In this document: piece by piece, positions 11,135-21,136 of the stretch | Layout of the letters: each line of letters begins with the position of its first letter | Position numbering within the stretch: position 1 is the first letter of the stretch | Source: Hermatobates lingyangjiaoensis | Taxonomy: Eukaryota; Arthropoda; Insecta; Hemiptera; Hermatobatidae | DNA length: 64,000 nt | Direction of reading: 5' to 3' | Assembly (NCBI GenBank): GCA_026182355.1 | Contig: JAPFBL010000602.1 | Coordinates: 239,001 to 303,000, forward strand | Notes under the pieces: model-generated | Databases searched by the model: none | Seen by the model: the letters and a program-made list of their open reading frames with translations, nothing else | Told to the model about the DNA's origin: nothing | Made by a program: the position numbers and the translations under genes

Positions 11135-12480
11135 CAAAAGCTGGTCTTTTTTTCACAACTGTGCTATTTACTTCGATGATAATACTTTAAAAAATGTTTT
11201 CTCTCTCTTTTTCTCCCTTCCTCTATTTATTTATCTTTCTTTTTTTCCACATTTTTTATAATAAATAAACTATTATACAATTAAAAATTGTGTATATCTT
11301 CATAGAAGAAGTTATAATGCAAAATAAAATTGCAGCAGAAAACATTTCTACAATTATATTACTAGAACAATATTTATATGTTAAAAATCATACAAACATA
11401 GAATTGAGTTAGTAACTGTAGAGGAATTTAAATAGTTTTAGAAGGGTTAAAAAAAAAGATTGTTAGGAAAGTTTCAATTTGAATATTGTTTTATAATATG
11501 TTTGTTGTGAGTGGATGAATTTCCTTAGGTTATTATTTCAAGTTAGTGATTCATATTTAAGCTCTCAAAAGTGATTTAGATAGATTCCAACAAGAGCATT
11601 TAATACTGACAAAAATTACAGGTAAGGAGAAGAGGGGTGCTGTCTGATGTGGAAACAAGCTCCCCCTCCTGTAGCCCCCCCGCCCCCCCAGCCTTGTGCT
11701 GGGAGTCTGTAAGACGAGGGTGTTCCTGCCTGAAGGGACTGGCGTCTCGTGACTGCATTAAGCCTCTTTAGATGATATGTGTGACATACTCTGTGATTAA
11801 GGTTAATTAATTGAATTTAAATTTAAAATAAGCAAGCCCGATTGTAGAGAGAGGAGTCTTTGAGTTGAGTAAGCTGCCAAACAAGCATTGGTGGAGTGGG
11901 GTGGGTGGGGGAGTTTAATAATGATGGCTTTGTAATGGTGGGGGGGGGGGGGGGGGTGTAAATTAGACAAAACTGGAGGACGCGCGTAATGGGTCGTATT
12001 TAGCTGTCAGAAGGGGTCCCGAGACTGGAGGCAAAAGCATCGCTTTCACCCCAGCCCTAATGATCATATAAGTGGGCTGGCCAGTCCAAGTCATTACCTG
12101 CCTCCTGTCCACATGAACACATGCTTCGTCCAGCCACAGTCCTTAACAAACGCACACCTCCGCCGCCTAGTTATCGTCCTCCCAACACCAATTTATTAAC
12201 TACACTACCTACTTAGCTCCTTACCCTATCATGTGTATAAACTAAAAAAATAACACAACAAAGCCTTTTCTGTAATCGACATTAAAAAGCTGTAGTTCAA
12301 TCATAGGGGAATTAAAGAAGAAAAAGAAAACACAGAATGAAGACAGCTGATGTGGTATTTTACTGATAACAAGCGACAGTTCAAACCCTCTGTTCTATTA
12401 TTGCTTATATTGTTCTGTTAGTTGATCTGGTTGAAGTATTTACTTCATTTCTTAGCACAACAAGGCTGCATATATATATA
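11135..12480. other. Non-coding region with a GC-richer island and poly(G)
   Basis: Positions 11620-12240 are more balanced in base composition than their surroundings and free of the window's repeats, so they may be unique host DNA. They include C-rich stretches (11661-11690) and a G homopolymer at about 11939-11956. No open frame with a recognisable product is present. The region ends at a TA tract (12470-12492). Confidence 0.55.
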
Positions 12481-12492
12481 TATATATATATT

Positions 12493-12770
12493 ATATTTGT
12501 AACTTTGGGGAGCAATCCTTCTTTTATACATGTTTTGTTGAACGACCTTTGAATATGATTAACTAAATAAATATGATTAATCATAAATATGATTAACTCT
12601 GAAGATGGTCAAGGAGACCGAAACATGCCAGTTATAAAGAATAAATAATTTGGAGAACTAGTTTATTTAGTACCAGAAAGATTTAAATCAAAGGTGAGAA
12701 AACTGGAAAGATGGACTACGAAATTGATTCATGCCACAGTACAAAGGTCGTTCAACAAAACATATATATA
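12493..12770. mobile_element. PLE cassette, family M: inverted fragment, hammerhead-like motif, N-terminal coding
   Basis: A minus-strand piece (12497-12555) reads RSFNKTCIKEGLLPKVTNI. The plus strand then carries the hammerhead-like motif (12592-12638) followed by coding 12655-12765: LVPERFKSKVRKLERW continuing to QRSFNKTYIY and a TA tract. The two pieces share CAAAGGTCGTTCAACAAAAC in opposite orientation. This is one of the clearest motif-then-ORF arrangements. Confidence 0.72.
12592..12638 (+). ncRNA. Hammerhead-like motif, family M
   Basis: CTGAAGA (12599-12605), extra T, GGTC/GACC helix II, GAAA (12620-12623). It lies about 20 bp upstream of PLE N-terminal coding sequence on the same strand. 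Confidence 0.5.
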
Positions 12771-12803
12771 TTCAGGTAACTCACCACAAATGAATGAAGA
12801 TAG

Positions 12804-12843
12804 TCGCTATGAGGCCTTTCGTTTTCACGTCGTCAGAGAGCAA
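12804..12843 (-). ncRNA. Hammerhead-like motif, family S
   Basis: On the minus strand: TTGCTCT, CTGACGA (12836-12830), a short GT/AC helix II, GAAA, a GGCC loop, then ATAGCGA. Helix I pairs at six of seven positions counting one G-T. A cleaner copy is at 30741-30776. Confidence 0.55.
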
Positions 12844-13019
12844 GTGAATACAAGTTGTAGGCAGGTTATGAATTATGATTTAAAGTTGGATTAAGATTGG
12901 CATCATTGACAGTATTTTTCCCTATTACAGTCAAAATAGTCTTGATTTGTTTAACGATTTCTTCAATTAGAAATTCATCTAATTTAAGATGAACATTTGG
13001 ACTAGTGTTGACTAAGCTC

Positions 13020-13225
13020 GTAGAAAATACTTATATATATATATATATATAAATATTTCACATAAACACGTGAAACAACAATCAATGATCAAACCACAAT
13101 AAGAAATTGTGTCCAGTTGGGTTTTTGACTCTGACGAAGACCGCTTCTTACGGTTGAAAGATCTTAGTCTTGTTTTCCCATTGTGGTTTGATCATTGATT
13201 GTTATTTCACGTGTTTATGTTAAAT

Positions 13226-13275
<50 letters not shown>

Positions 13276-13386
13276 ATGATTAAACCACAATAAGAATGGG
13301 AAAACAAGACTAAGATCTTTCAACCGTTTAATCATTGATTGTTGTTTCACGTGTTTATGTGAAATCTTTTATATATATATATATAT

Positions 13387-13420
<34 letters not shown>

Positions 13421-13430
13421 GTTAAAAATA
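13020..13430. mobile_element. Family C cassettes separated by long (TA)n tracts
   Basis: A palindromic cassette (13048-13230) carries an intact motif on the plus strand (13127-13169; CTGACGA 13131-13137, GAAA 13156-13159). A second, truncated inverted copy follows at 13273-13370 without the CTGANGA box. Long TA tracts lie at 13031-13050, 13228-13272 and 13370-13420. Confidence 0.75.
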
Positions 13431-13432
13431 CG

Positions 13433-13620
13433 AATGCAAAACGGACAGATATAGTTCAATGTAGAAAAAGAAACATAGAAAAATTAAAAGCACACACTTA
13501 AAGTCTCTAATTTTCGGTTTGAACCGTCTTCAGGAGAGATAAGAGAGGGAAACTAAGCGTACTCTTTCAGAGACGGTTGGAGACCGTAAATAAATAAACA
13601 ATTTATTTACCCAACATAAA
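13433..13620 (-). mobile_element. PLE-end cassette, family D
   Basis: The block resembles 34120-34200 and 63130-63250: AATGTAGAAAAAGAAACATA, then a motif on the minus strand at 13503-13539 (CTGAAGA 13533-13527, GGTT..AACC helix II, GAAA). GTCTCTAA beyond the cut site pairs with the 5' arm as a short helix I. Confidence 0.68.
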
Positions 13621-13807
13621 ATAACATTAATGTAAGGAATGTGTCTTTATAATATTACCTTAGAACATTCGTATTTTACCTGACAGTTGTGTTCAAGTTT
13701 GTTTCTAAAATTATTCATTTTTAACCTCTAATGTAATAGCTTATTATATATTATAGGCTACTCTGACCCCCTAATGAGAAATATTATTAAATAATATTAT
13801 AGAAAGT

Positions 13808-13849
13808 CAAGGTGAGTACGCAAGCCACTGGGCTACCCTGACCCCCTAA
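13808..13849 (-). repeat. SINE head fragment
   Basis: It matches the tRNA-like head of the local SINE in reverse, including GGTGAGTACGCAAGCCACTG. A second, shorter piece ending in CCCCCTAAT lies at about 13755-13773. Confidence 0.6.
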
Positions 13850-14024
13850 TACTATTTGTTACTATGTAATACAACGACAACAAAGGCGATCACAACAAAA
13901 GTAAAGATTATAATAATATCAGGTCTATATCTCCACGGAAAATGGATGAACATTAAATTTTTGAAAAATGAAAAAAACACAAATTTTTTTATATATATAT
14001 AAAATAATATATTTATATAATAAT

Positions 14025-14215
14025 ATATCGACTGTTGGATAAAATAGATGTGTTATCTGATCGGGATTCCGTCAATTTTCTAGGTTCAAAAATCAAACTC
14101 CTGTTGCCAGCGTTTCGGTTTTATTTTAAAACCTTCTTCATAGGAACCAGTAAGAATTTTTTGACTAAAAAAATGAAATTTACATTATTTAAAGAAACAA
14201 CAATCTTAACCGGAC
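14025..14215 (-). mobile_element. PLE-end cassette, family E
   Basis: On the minus strand this is a copy of the block at 59300-59460: AAAACC, GAAACG and AAAATTGAC boxes in the same order. The hammerhead-like core is degenerate. The outer end contains CAACAGTCGATATATTA next to a TA tract. Confidence 0.65.
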
Positions 14216-14232
14216 AAAACCTTCGACGAGAC

Positions 14233-14265
<33 letters not shown>

Positions 14266-14440
14266 ACAATTAAAATAAGCAGTGACACATAAACAGAAAC
14301 ACAACAAAGACTCACTTTTCAATATTTCGACCGTAATGGCGGTCGTCCTCAGGAGAAGAAGTGAATTGACGGAGGGACGACAGTCAACTGAAGAACTCAC
14401 TGGGTGAGGGCTAAAGCAGTGCTGCCGCAAAGGAGACAAA
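14266..14440 (-). mobile_element. PLE 3' terminal repeat, family I
   Basis: It lies downstream (minus strand) of the GIY-YIG remnant and contains a hammerhead-like motif at 14311-14362. A second copy of this end lies at 52075-52205. The arrangement of protein C-terminus, short 3' sequence, motif-bearing terminal repeat and TA tract fits the 3' end of a PLE. Confidence 0.75.
14311..14362 (-). ncRNA. Hammerhead-like motif, family I
   Basis: Minus strand: CTGAGGA (14352-14346), extra C, GACCG/CGGTC helix II, GAAA (14328-14325). Distal helix I pairs CACTT with AAGTG across an internal loop, the two-part helix I seen in natural hammerheads. Confidence 0.58.
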
Positions 14441-14617
14441 TAAAAAAGGAACTAGGATGTCGAGAGCAAAAATAAAAAAAAAAAAATGTTTTTGAAAGGT
14501 AGAAAAAGGTTAAGAAAAGAAAAAATAAAGAAAATATATAGAACAATTAAAAAATAAAAAAAATAAAAAAAAATAAATAAAAAAAAAATTAAAAAATAAA
14601 TAAATAAATAACGATTT

Positions 14618-14953
14618 AAATTCAAGCCAGGTTTCGAGCGTGCCCCTAGGAGCCAAATGTGGGCTTCCTCAGAAGCTTTTAAAGTAACTTGTCTGTTATC
14701 ACTGGGGACTTGTTTAAGAACTTGGACTGTGAAACAATCATTGAAACTGAGATGGTGGGAATTAGCGTGAATGGCGACAGGGAGACTGCTGCGTTTACCA
14801 ACCGAAAGCCTGTGATTATTCATCCGAAGGTTCAGCATCGTAGATGCTAAACCAACGTAAAAAGCATCACATTGGGTGCATTTCAAGAGGTAAACGCAGT
14901 CAGTGGAGATACAGGAGGAAGGACTGTGAATAGGGTAAGAATTAAGATTAGTT

Positions 14954-14956
<3 letters not shown>
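14618..14956 (-). pseudogene. GIY-YIG endonuclease remnant of a Penelope-like element
   Basis: The minus-strand frame begins in frame with the TA tract and reads DCVYLLKCTQCDAFYVGLAS, then a conserved R-M-N-N-H-R and a downstream SEEAHIW. VYLLK...YVG is the GIY-YIG signature in the variant form used by Penelope-like elements, where it forms the C-terminal endonuclease that nicks the target. No reverse transcriptase lies directly upstream: the copy is cut at the (TA)n tract at 14957-14995. The C-terminus runs into an A/T-rich 3' sequence. The rest of the ORF is absent, so it is not functional. Confidence 0.88.
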
Positions 14957-14997
<41 letters not shown>

Positions 14998-15289
14998 TTA
15001 TGATCAAACCACAATATGAAATGGGAAAACAAGACTAAGATTTTTCAACCGTAACAATCGGTCTTCGTCAGAGTCAAAAACCCAACTTGTTTTTATAGTT
15101 ATATATATAAAAAAAAATATTTCAAATAAACACGTGAAATAACAATCAATGATCAAACCACGATAAGAAATGGGAAAACATGACTAAGATCTTTCAACCG
15201 TAACAAGTGGTCTTTGTCAAAGTCAAAAACCCAACTGAATTGGGTTTTCGTTTCGTTCGTCAGTTGGGTTTTTGACGCTGACGAAGACC

Positions 15290-15320
<31 letters not shown>

Positions 15321-15400
15321 TGATAAAAAGATTTCACATAAACACGTGAAACAACAATCAATGATCAAACCATTTCTTATTGTGGTTTGATCATTGATAT
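14957..15400. mobile_element. Family C cassettes and (TA)n tracts
   Basis: A minus-strand motif spans 15033-15075 (CTGACGA 15071-15065). A second block (15117-15300) has a damaged core on the minus strand (CTTTGACAAAG replaces the box) and a truncated plus-strand half. A third short piece (15326-15400) is a small palindrome centred near 15372. TA tracts lie at 14957-14996 and 15297-15320. Confidence 0.7.
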
Positions 15401-15410
15401 AAGTATGTAC

Positions 15411-15466
15411 CGTGGAATAGAAACAAAACTAAAGTTTATCGGGACTCGGTCAGTTCTTATAAATTC
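15411..15466 (+). repeat. Left inverted arm flanking the RT fragment
   Basis: ACTAAAGTTTATCGGGACTC followed by GGTCAGTTC is the reverse complement of 15661-15697. The outer CCGTGGAATAGAAACAAAAC block matches the ends of family E' cassettes (3400-3440 and 28050-28090). Confidence 0.75.
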
Positions 15467-15660
15467 GAGAGCCCATAGGTAATCCAAACTTAATGGTAAC
15501 TCCATTAAATATAAAATATCGAGCTTCACAAATAAGATTTAGAATGGATAAAAATTTCTTCTTTGTGATGGCAATATGGGGTTCAACTTTTTCGCAATGC
15601 TTATTTATTAAATCAAAAGTTAAAAACAATTGGCACGTTTGTAAAAAGTGATTGAACATC
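15467..15660 (-). pseudogene. Reverse-transcriptase fragment of a Penelope-like element
   Basis: The minus-strand frame contains ARYFIFNGVTIKFGLPMGS, which matches the F-x-FNG...G-x-PMGS block of PLE reverse transcriptases, upstream of the catalytic motif C. Only about 65 residues remain, and a stop codon lies directly before the first codon at the arm junction. The fragment is the loop of an inverted repeat formed by family E' ends, an arrangement not expected of a normal insertion. It is non-functional. Confidence 0.85.
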
Positions 15661-15697
15661 TAGAGCTGACCGAGTCCCGATAAACTTTAGTTTTGTA
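15661..15697 (-). repeat. Right inverted arm flanking the RT fragment
   Basis: CTGACCGAGTCCCGATAAAC then TTTAGTTTTGTA is the reverse complement of the arm at 15430-15463 and runs directly into a TA tract at 15697. Confidence 0.75.
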
Positions 15698-15705
15698 TAT
15701 ATATA

Positions 15706-15915
15706 TATAAAGATTTCACATAAACACGTGAAACAAAAATCAATGATCAAACCACAAAAAGAAATGGGAAAACAAGACTAAGATCTTTCAACCGTAACAA
15801 GCGGTCTTTGTCAGAGTCAAAAACCCAAGTTGGGTTGGGTTTTTGACTCTGACGAAGACCGCTTGTTACGGTTGAAAGATCTTAGTCTTGTTTTCCCATT
15901 TCTTTTTGTGGTTTG

Positions 15916-15920
<5 letters not shown>
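15706..15920. mobile_element. Nearly perfect inverted family C cassette
   Basis: Arms of roughly 100 bp meet near 15828 with a very short centre (AAGTTGGGTTGGGTT region). The outer ends carry TTTCACATAAACACGTGAAA on the left only. The plus-strand motif (15845-15887) has an intact core, while the left arm has CTGACAA instead of CTGACGA. TA tracts flank both sides (15697-15706, 15920-15950). Confidence 0.8.
15845..15887 (+). ncRNA. Hammerhead-like motif, family C
   Basis: GACT, CTGACGA (15849-15855), extra A, GACCG/CGGTT helix II with a 7-nt loop, GAAA (15874-15877), then AGTC pairing with GACT. Helix III is at most two pairs (AG/CT). Confidence 0.5.
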
Positions 15921-15950
<30 letters not shown>

Positions 15951-15954
<4 letters not shown>

Positions 15955-16354
15955 GAATAATTACACTGACCGAATGTTGGCTGTTAAGCTGGGTTTAGGA
16001 GTGCCACTTTTCAAGGGGACAGTGCCATTATAGAGGACAGTTTATTATATTTACTGCGTATCTTTGACAAGAACAAATGTGGATTTAAAGTATAAAAGCC
16101 GGGTCGATTGGAGTCTCGACCTTGGAAGCAGCAGAGTGATGAATGCGTCTCGGCTTCCTTCTGGACTGTGATTGTAGAGTGTAGAGTAATACCGGCTGAC
16201 AGCTGTGCTTCCCATTATCAACAAAATAGCTGCTCTCCTAATAACACTAGTTATGGCCTACTAACGAGCTAAGTCAGAAAACAGTTTGGTATTCATTTAA
16301 GGAATTCTAAATGTGTTTATGTGCGGGTCGTTTTGAATGATTACAAACGATTGT

Positions 16355-16389
<35 letters not shown>

Positions 16390-16803
16390 TGGCGTGGGTT
16401 TGTTTCAACAGGGCTTTTGACAAAGGGCCGAAGGTAGTTGTGGTGGATGGGAAGGCGTTTAGGGCCATCGTTTAGGAGACTGGCTTGATGGATCACTTGA
16501 AAATGACGTCACGTCTTTACCTGGCCCTTCAGAATCGGCTATTAAGGTCCTAATAGACTACCCAAAAACCAACTCCGGCTGGAATGTTTGATGACTGCTT
16601 ACAGGTAGATATCCCAAACAATCTTCAACAAACAAATGCAAAGCGTTTGAAACATTCAGTTTCAATATATTAATATAGAACAAACACTCGCTATAGCCAA
16701 AAACCGGTTAGACTAAATAATATCAGTACAACGTCTTGGACAAATCAAAACATGTGTGTTTTGGTAGTACAAGCATTAAAACACAACTTGATTCACATTA
16801 CTT
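15951..16803. other. Repeat-poor stretch with (GA)n and a CRE-like palindrome
   Basis: The composition is balanced, without the window's PLE repeats, so this may be unique host DNA. A (GA)n tract lies at 16358-16385. A perfect TGACGTCA, the consensus CREB/ATF site, lies at 16504-16511, but one 8-mer alone is weak evidence. No exon is recognisable. Confidence 0.5.
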
Positions 16804-17012
16804 TCTATCAATGATCAAACCACAATATGAAAATGGGAAAACAAGACTAAGATCTTTCAACCGTAACAAGCAGTCTTCGTCAGAGTCAAAAACCCAATGT
16901 TTTTGAAACTTTCAACGTTACGGTTGAAAGATCTTAGTCTTGTTTTCCCGTTTTCATATTGTGGTTTGATCATTGATTGTTATTTCACGTGCTTATATGA
17001 AACTTTTTTATT
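16804..17012. mobile_element. Inverted family C cassette
   Basis: Arms at about 16808-16895 and 16910-17010 are inverted copies. The minus-strand motif at 16845-16887 is intact (CTGACGA 16883-16877, GAAA). The right arm has lost the core box. No TA tract flanks this copy, unlike most. Confidence 0.72.
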
Positions 17013-17103
17013 ACTTTGTATATGCTAGTAACAAAACACAGAACAAATAAGTGCAGGTATCAGTTTTTTGAAATGTGTCAAAGGCAGCCTGCTATAGTAA
17101 TGA

Positions 17104-17753
17104 CCAGAACGAACGTCGCCAAGCTTAAAAAGGTGAAGTCTTCTAAGAATTGAAACACAAAACATACAAAATATTGTTAAATTAAGAGATCTTTGACATT
17201 GACTTAATAAATCGAACATCGCTAATAAATAGTACACCAGAACGAACGTCGCCAAGCCTAAAAAGGTGAAGTCTTCTAAGAATTGAAACACAAAACATAC
17301 AAAATATTGTTAAATTAACAGATCTTTGACATTGACTTAATAAATCGAACATCGCTAATAAATAGTACACCAGAACGAACGTCGCCAAGCCTAAAAAGGT
17401 GAAGTCTTCTAAGAATTGAAACACAAAACATACAAAATATTGTTAAATTAGGAGATCTTTGACAGTGACTTAATAAATCGAACATCGCTAATAAATAGTA
17501 CACCAGAACGAACGTCGCCAAGCCTAAAAAGGTGAAGTCTTCTAAGAATTGAAACACAAAACATACAAAATATTGTTAAATTAACAGATCTTTGACAGTG
17601 ACTTAATAAATCGAACATCGCTAATAAATAGTACCCAAGAACGAACGTCGCCAAGCCTAAAAAGGTGAAGTCTTCTAAGAATTGAAACACAAAACATACA
17701 AAATATTGTTAAATTAAGAGATCTTTGACATTGACTTAATAAATAGAACAAAC
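17104..17753. repeat. 133-bp tandem repeat, about five copies
   Basis: The block GAACGAACGTCGCCAAGC recurs at 133-bp steps, with units starting at 17104, 17237, 17370, 17503 and 17636. Copies are nearly identical, with differences mostly at TTAAGAG / TTAACAG / TTAGGAG. Four similar 80-codon minus-strand frames at the same spacing are a by-product of the repeat, not genes. Confidence 0.95.
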
Positions 17754-18180
17754 AATTTATTAAACACTGCTGCACTATTAAAACTTTGAAAATAAGCACT
17801 TTGATAAAATCTGAAACGAAAAACAAACATGATCATATAAAATCTTTAACAGAAACCAATTCAGCGAGAAATTTATGCTGGTTGAATAGACATAATAAAG
17901 AAATATGATGAATGCAAAAAAATGACGCCATTATAAAACATATGATGTGTAATGTAAGAATGACTTTTGGTAAACAAGGCGGGAATCGTACTTAGGGAAA
18001 AAATTAATATAACAATACAGTATTAGGATGTTACATTTAGATGAAGTTTAACGTTAAAGTTTATTTTAAACTCTTACAATTAAATCTATTTAGTTTAATG
18101 TAATATAAAAAACTAACGTTTTAGTTTTCTTTAATTCAATATTCTCTTATCCCTACAACATATATTGAACGCTATTTTTG
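17754..18180. other. AT-rich spacer
   Basis: No gene or repeat is recognised. Confidence 0.5.
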
Positions 18181-19070
18181 TTAACCGAGGTTTGGTCCAG
18201 CGTCAAACAGTAAAACATGTTTAAGACAACGTTTCATCCATATCTGTACACATCTTCAGAGCTACATCAATACAGAAATTAATTACAATAAGAGGAAAAA
18301 AAATAACTTACATTATTGATGTGAATATACATTTATTGCCTTAGTATTTTTCTAATGCAAAAACAGTTTACACGACCGAATATATTCAAAAAAAATTGTA
18401 AGACTTTAAAATATACTATTATAAATTTAAAATATATTTTAACTTTTAACTTAACCAAAACATTTTAGTACTGTTATAATTTTTCATTATTTTGAAGTTC
18501 GATTCCCGCAGCACTATACTTTGAATTGAATACAATATAATTGGTTTGAAAACCGTTTTTACAACAAAAAAAATACCAATGTAATAATATATATTAATAA
18601 ATAATAGAAGATATTTCTTTTATGCTATTATAATTAATTTCTATTGTAGAGTAAAATGTCAATGAAATGGTCTCCACAAATAAATATTTAATGGTATAAA
18701 CAACGCGTTTCGAACACGTAGTGTTCTTCCTCAGGCATTAACTAAGGGTGAGTGTCTGTGGTTCAACAGTTGTACAACAAATGTACAGTGGTACAACAGT
18801 TGTACCACAGCACTCACCCTTAGTTAATGCCTGAAGAAGAACACTACGTGTTCGAAACGCGTTGTTTATACAATTAAATTTTTACATGTGGAGACCATTT
18901 CATTAACTTTTTACCCCACAATGAGTAAATACCACATAATAAGTGATTACACTACGTTAGAATTAATTTCTTAATTCAAGTAGCTCTGAAGATGTCTACA
19001 AATATAGATTGAAACGTTGATTTAAAGATATTTTTCTGTTGGACGCTGGACCAAACCACGATAAAGAATA
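18181..19070. mobile_element. Nested palindromes: family O enclosing family F
   Basis: Outer arms (18181-18262 and 18980-19065) share GGTCCAGCGTC in opposite orientation and each carry a hammerhead-like motif (minus CTGAAGA 18259-18253, plus CTGAAGA 18986-18992). Inside lies a second palindrome, 18655-18910, whose arms share AACGCGTTTCGAACACGTAG and GAAATGGTCTCCAC and also carry one motif each (minus CTGAGGA at about 18733-18727, plus CTGAAGA 18831-18837). The simplest reading is insertion of an F pair between the two halves of an O pair. Confidence 0.78.
18826..18875 (+). ncRNA. Hammerhead-like motif, family F
   Basis: CTGAAGA (18831-18837), extra A, GAACAC/GTGTTC helix II with a TAC loop, GAAA (18854-18857), CGCG, then T-T before the putative cut. 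Helix II is strong and helix I is weak. Confidence 0.5.
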
Positions 19071-19493
19071 ATAGTGATTCTTTACTATACTTAACTACAT
19101 TTAATGTTAAAAAAATATCATTTCAGTTTCATTTAATATAACGAAAGTGCAGATTTAGTTTTATTTAAAAATAAAAAAGTGCATATATTTGATGCCATGA
19201 AAGTGAACTTTTAGTCTCATTTACATAAAAAAATGCAGTTGTAATTTAAGTTCACACCTTTGAACCAAACACCACCACTTTAAGAACACGGCTTGAACCA
19301 AAGGTAAGAATACGGTACGCAATAAAACTTTAATTTATTTCATATATTTTTTATGCATTACTAAAATATATAATCGTGCTTCTAAATTAAAAACATTATT
19401 TAAGATGGTTTGAAGATGCTTTATTTTAGTTTTGGACTAGTTATTTTAAATTGGAAAATTTTTTTTGAAAATGCATTATAATGCGATTTTCAT
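19071..19493. other. AT-rich spacer
   Basis: No gene is seen. Positions 19494-19507 are the left target duplication of the next SINE. Confidence 0.5.
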
Positions 19494-19507
19494 TTGATAG
19501 TACTTTA

Positions 19508-19826
19508 GGTTAGGTTGCAGTGGCAGTTCCACAAGGGAACACACGCAGGCCAAGCATTGGCCCTTTGTGATACCACACAATGAAGATTGATTCTACAGTG
19601 GGAGTCCTAAATTTTGCCAAACTCAAAAGTATTTAGAGTAGGGATCTTTAACGAGTACCTGACATCGTACAGGCTCGGGACCGACGGTTTAACGTCCTTC
19701 TCCGAGGAACGACGCGCTCAGATTTATTCACCTCCCGCGTGAATAAATCGAGGGCCAGGTGAGGATCGAACCCCGGTCCTATCAGTTCAGAGGCGAGCAC
19801 GTAACCACTGAGTTAGCCTGGCCCCC
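19508..19826 (-). mobile_element. tRNA-derived SINE with 14-bp target-site duplication
   Basis: It has the same family and tail type as 5074-5398: tRNA-like head at the right end (minus strand), conserved core, and tail GCAACCTAACC. TTGATAGTACTTTA is perfectly duplicated at 19494-19507 and 19827-19840. The A and B box-like blocks are well kept, suggesting a fairly recent insertion. Confidence 0.95.
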
Positions 19827-19840
19827 TTGATAGTACTTTA

Positions 19841-20980
19841 TTATAGTGTGTTTTTAAAGCTTTGTTAAGTATTTACATTTAAGTTATATGCAATTTTTTT
19901 ACGTGTTTCATATGAAGTCATTATATTTTAAGTTATTGTGCTTTTGAAATATCAGAATTTAACTCAAGAAAGTAAAGTAGTTGATAAAATAAAAAAACAA
20001 GTCCTAGTTATTTCATACTAACTTAATTTAATCGCTAAGTTGACAAGTAATAGTATGGGAAACTTTCTTGACACTTGTCGAGGTAGGGAAAAAAACCTGT
20101 TACATAACACTAATCTGCATTAAGTGGCAAGTCAGATAATGTAGTGTAATGGAGAAATTATCCTGATAGGTGCAAAATGATTATGTTGCATAACTATTTA
20201 CATTGTAAAGAGTTTCAACAGCTTAAGGAATCTTCACGATTCAAACTTGTTTAATAAAGTTTTATCAAGAAAATTTTGTTGTGAGTGATTTGTGTAATGT
20301 GTACAATGTTGTCACTCGTTTTTGTTATTTCTGTTAGTTAAAATAAGCACAAAAACAAAAGGGTAAAAGGGTTAGTTGATAAAAGTAAATTTACATTTTA
20401 ATGAATCAATTAGAGTTGTAAGAGTGTGTGGTACTTTATTCACGTCAAACTTCTCCTGTTATCTTTACGGGTGTTTCCTTTATCCTGAACTGATGATCAA
20501 ACCTAGAAGGCGCCATTAAATTGACCAGAGGCCATTTTATTTCCCAAGCTCGTTCTAAAGGATTTTTTTTTTTTTTTTGATAAGAGGTTAATTGCAAGCA
20601 ATCAATTACAGTCTTGTTCAGCCGAGCCTTTCAGTGTTAAACGCAGACACGAACTACTTCCTGTTCTTGTGAGTAAAGCCAATTCAACGCTACTGGCTAA
20701 CCGGTCCACCATTCAGCAGGTGTTCTTTTCCCATTAATCCATACTTTAAAGGTGAGGTGTCCAAGTCTTCTAGCTTGCACCTTCATACCAACAACACAAA
20801 ACTCCTTTAGGCCACACATTCATAACTAATAACCTACAAACCGAGAATATGTTGTTTGTTTTTTTTTTTTCAACATCGATAAGTATTACAAGTATGCACC
20901 TTCAGTGTTATTCTAGATTCTAGAAGAAGAAAGTATGGTTCGTTTATAATTTGGCACCCATTTTGGTTAGGAATAAATTA
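19841..20980. other. Non-coding stretch with a repeat-poor island
   Basis: No coding region is recognised. Positions 20440-20860 are less AT-rich than the surroundings and not shared with other parts of the window. A T homopolymer lies at about 20561-20578. Confidence 0.5.
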
Positions 20981-20984
20981 AGTT

Positions 20985-21105
20985 TAGGTAGCACTAAATT
21001 TTAATTTACTCTAGGTTATTATAGTATCTCTAACGGCCATCTGACATCATAACGACTCAAGGAAAATAGCTTTACATCTTCTCAGAGGAATGACGTCTAC
21101 AAGGT
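20985..21105 (-). repeat. Decayed SINE body
   Basis: The order of blocks (CTAAATTTTAATTTACTC, CATCTGACATC, GGAAAATAGCTTTACATCTT, CTCAGAGGAATGACGT) follows the SINE core of 19508-19826 with many substitutions. The head and tail are absent. Confidence 0.65.
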
Positions 21106-21136
21106 TTATCATCAACAACATACAAAATATAAAGCT

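Noticed and set aside
11620..12240. Possible host exon or regulatory island because of balanced composition
   Set aside because: No open frame, splice-site pattern or recognisable protein could be supported. It is left as repeat-poor DNA.
16504..16511. TGACGTCA as a CREB/ATF enhancer site
   Set aside because: A single 8-mer in 64 kb is not evidence of regulation. It is noted in the region entry only.
17025..17826. Five similar 80-codon minus-strand frames
   Set aside because: They are 133 bp apart and overlap, reflecting the tandem repeat. Unit length is not a multiple of three, and no domain is seen.
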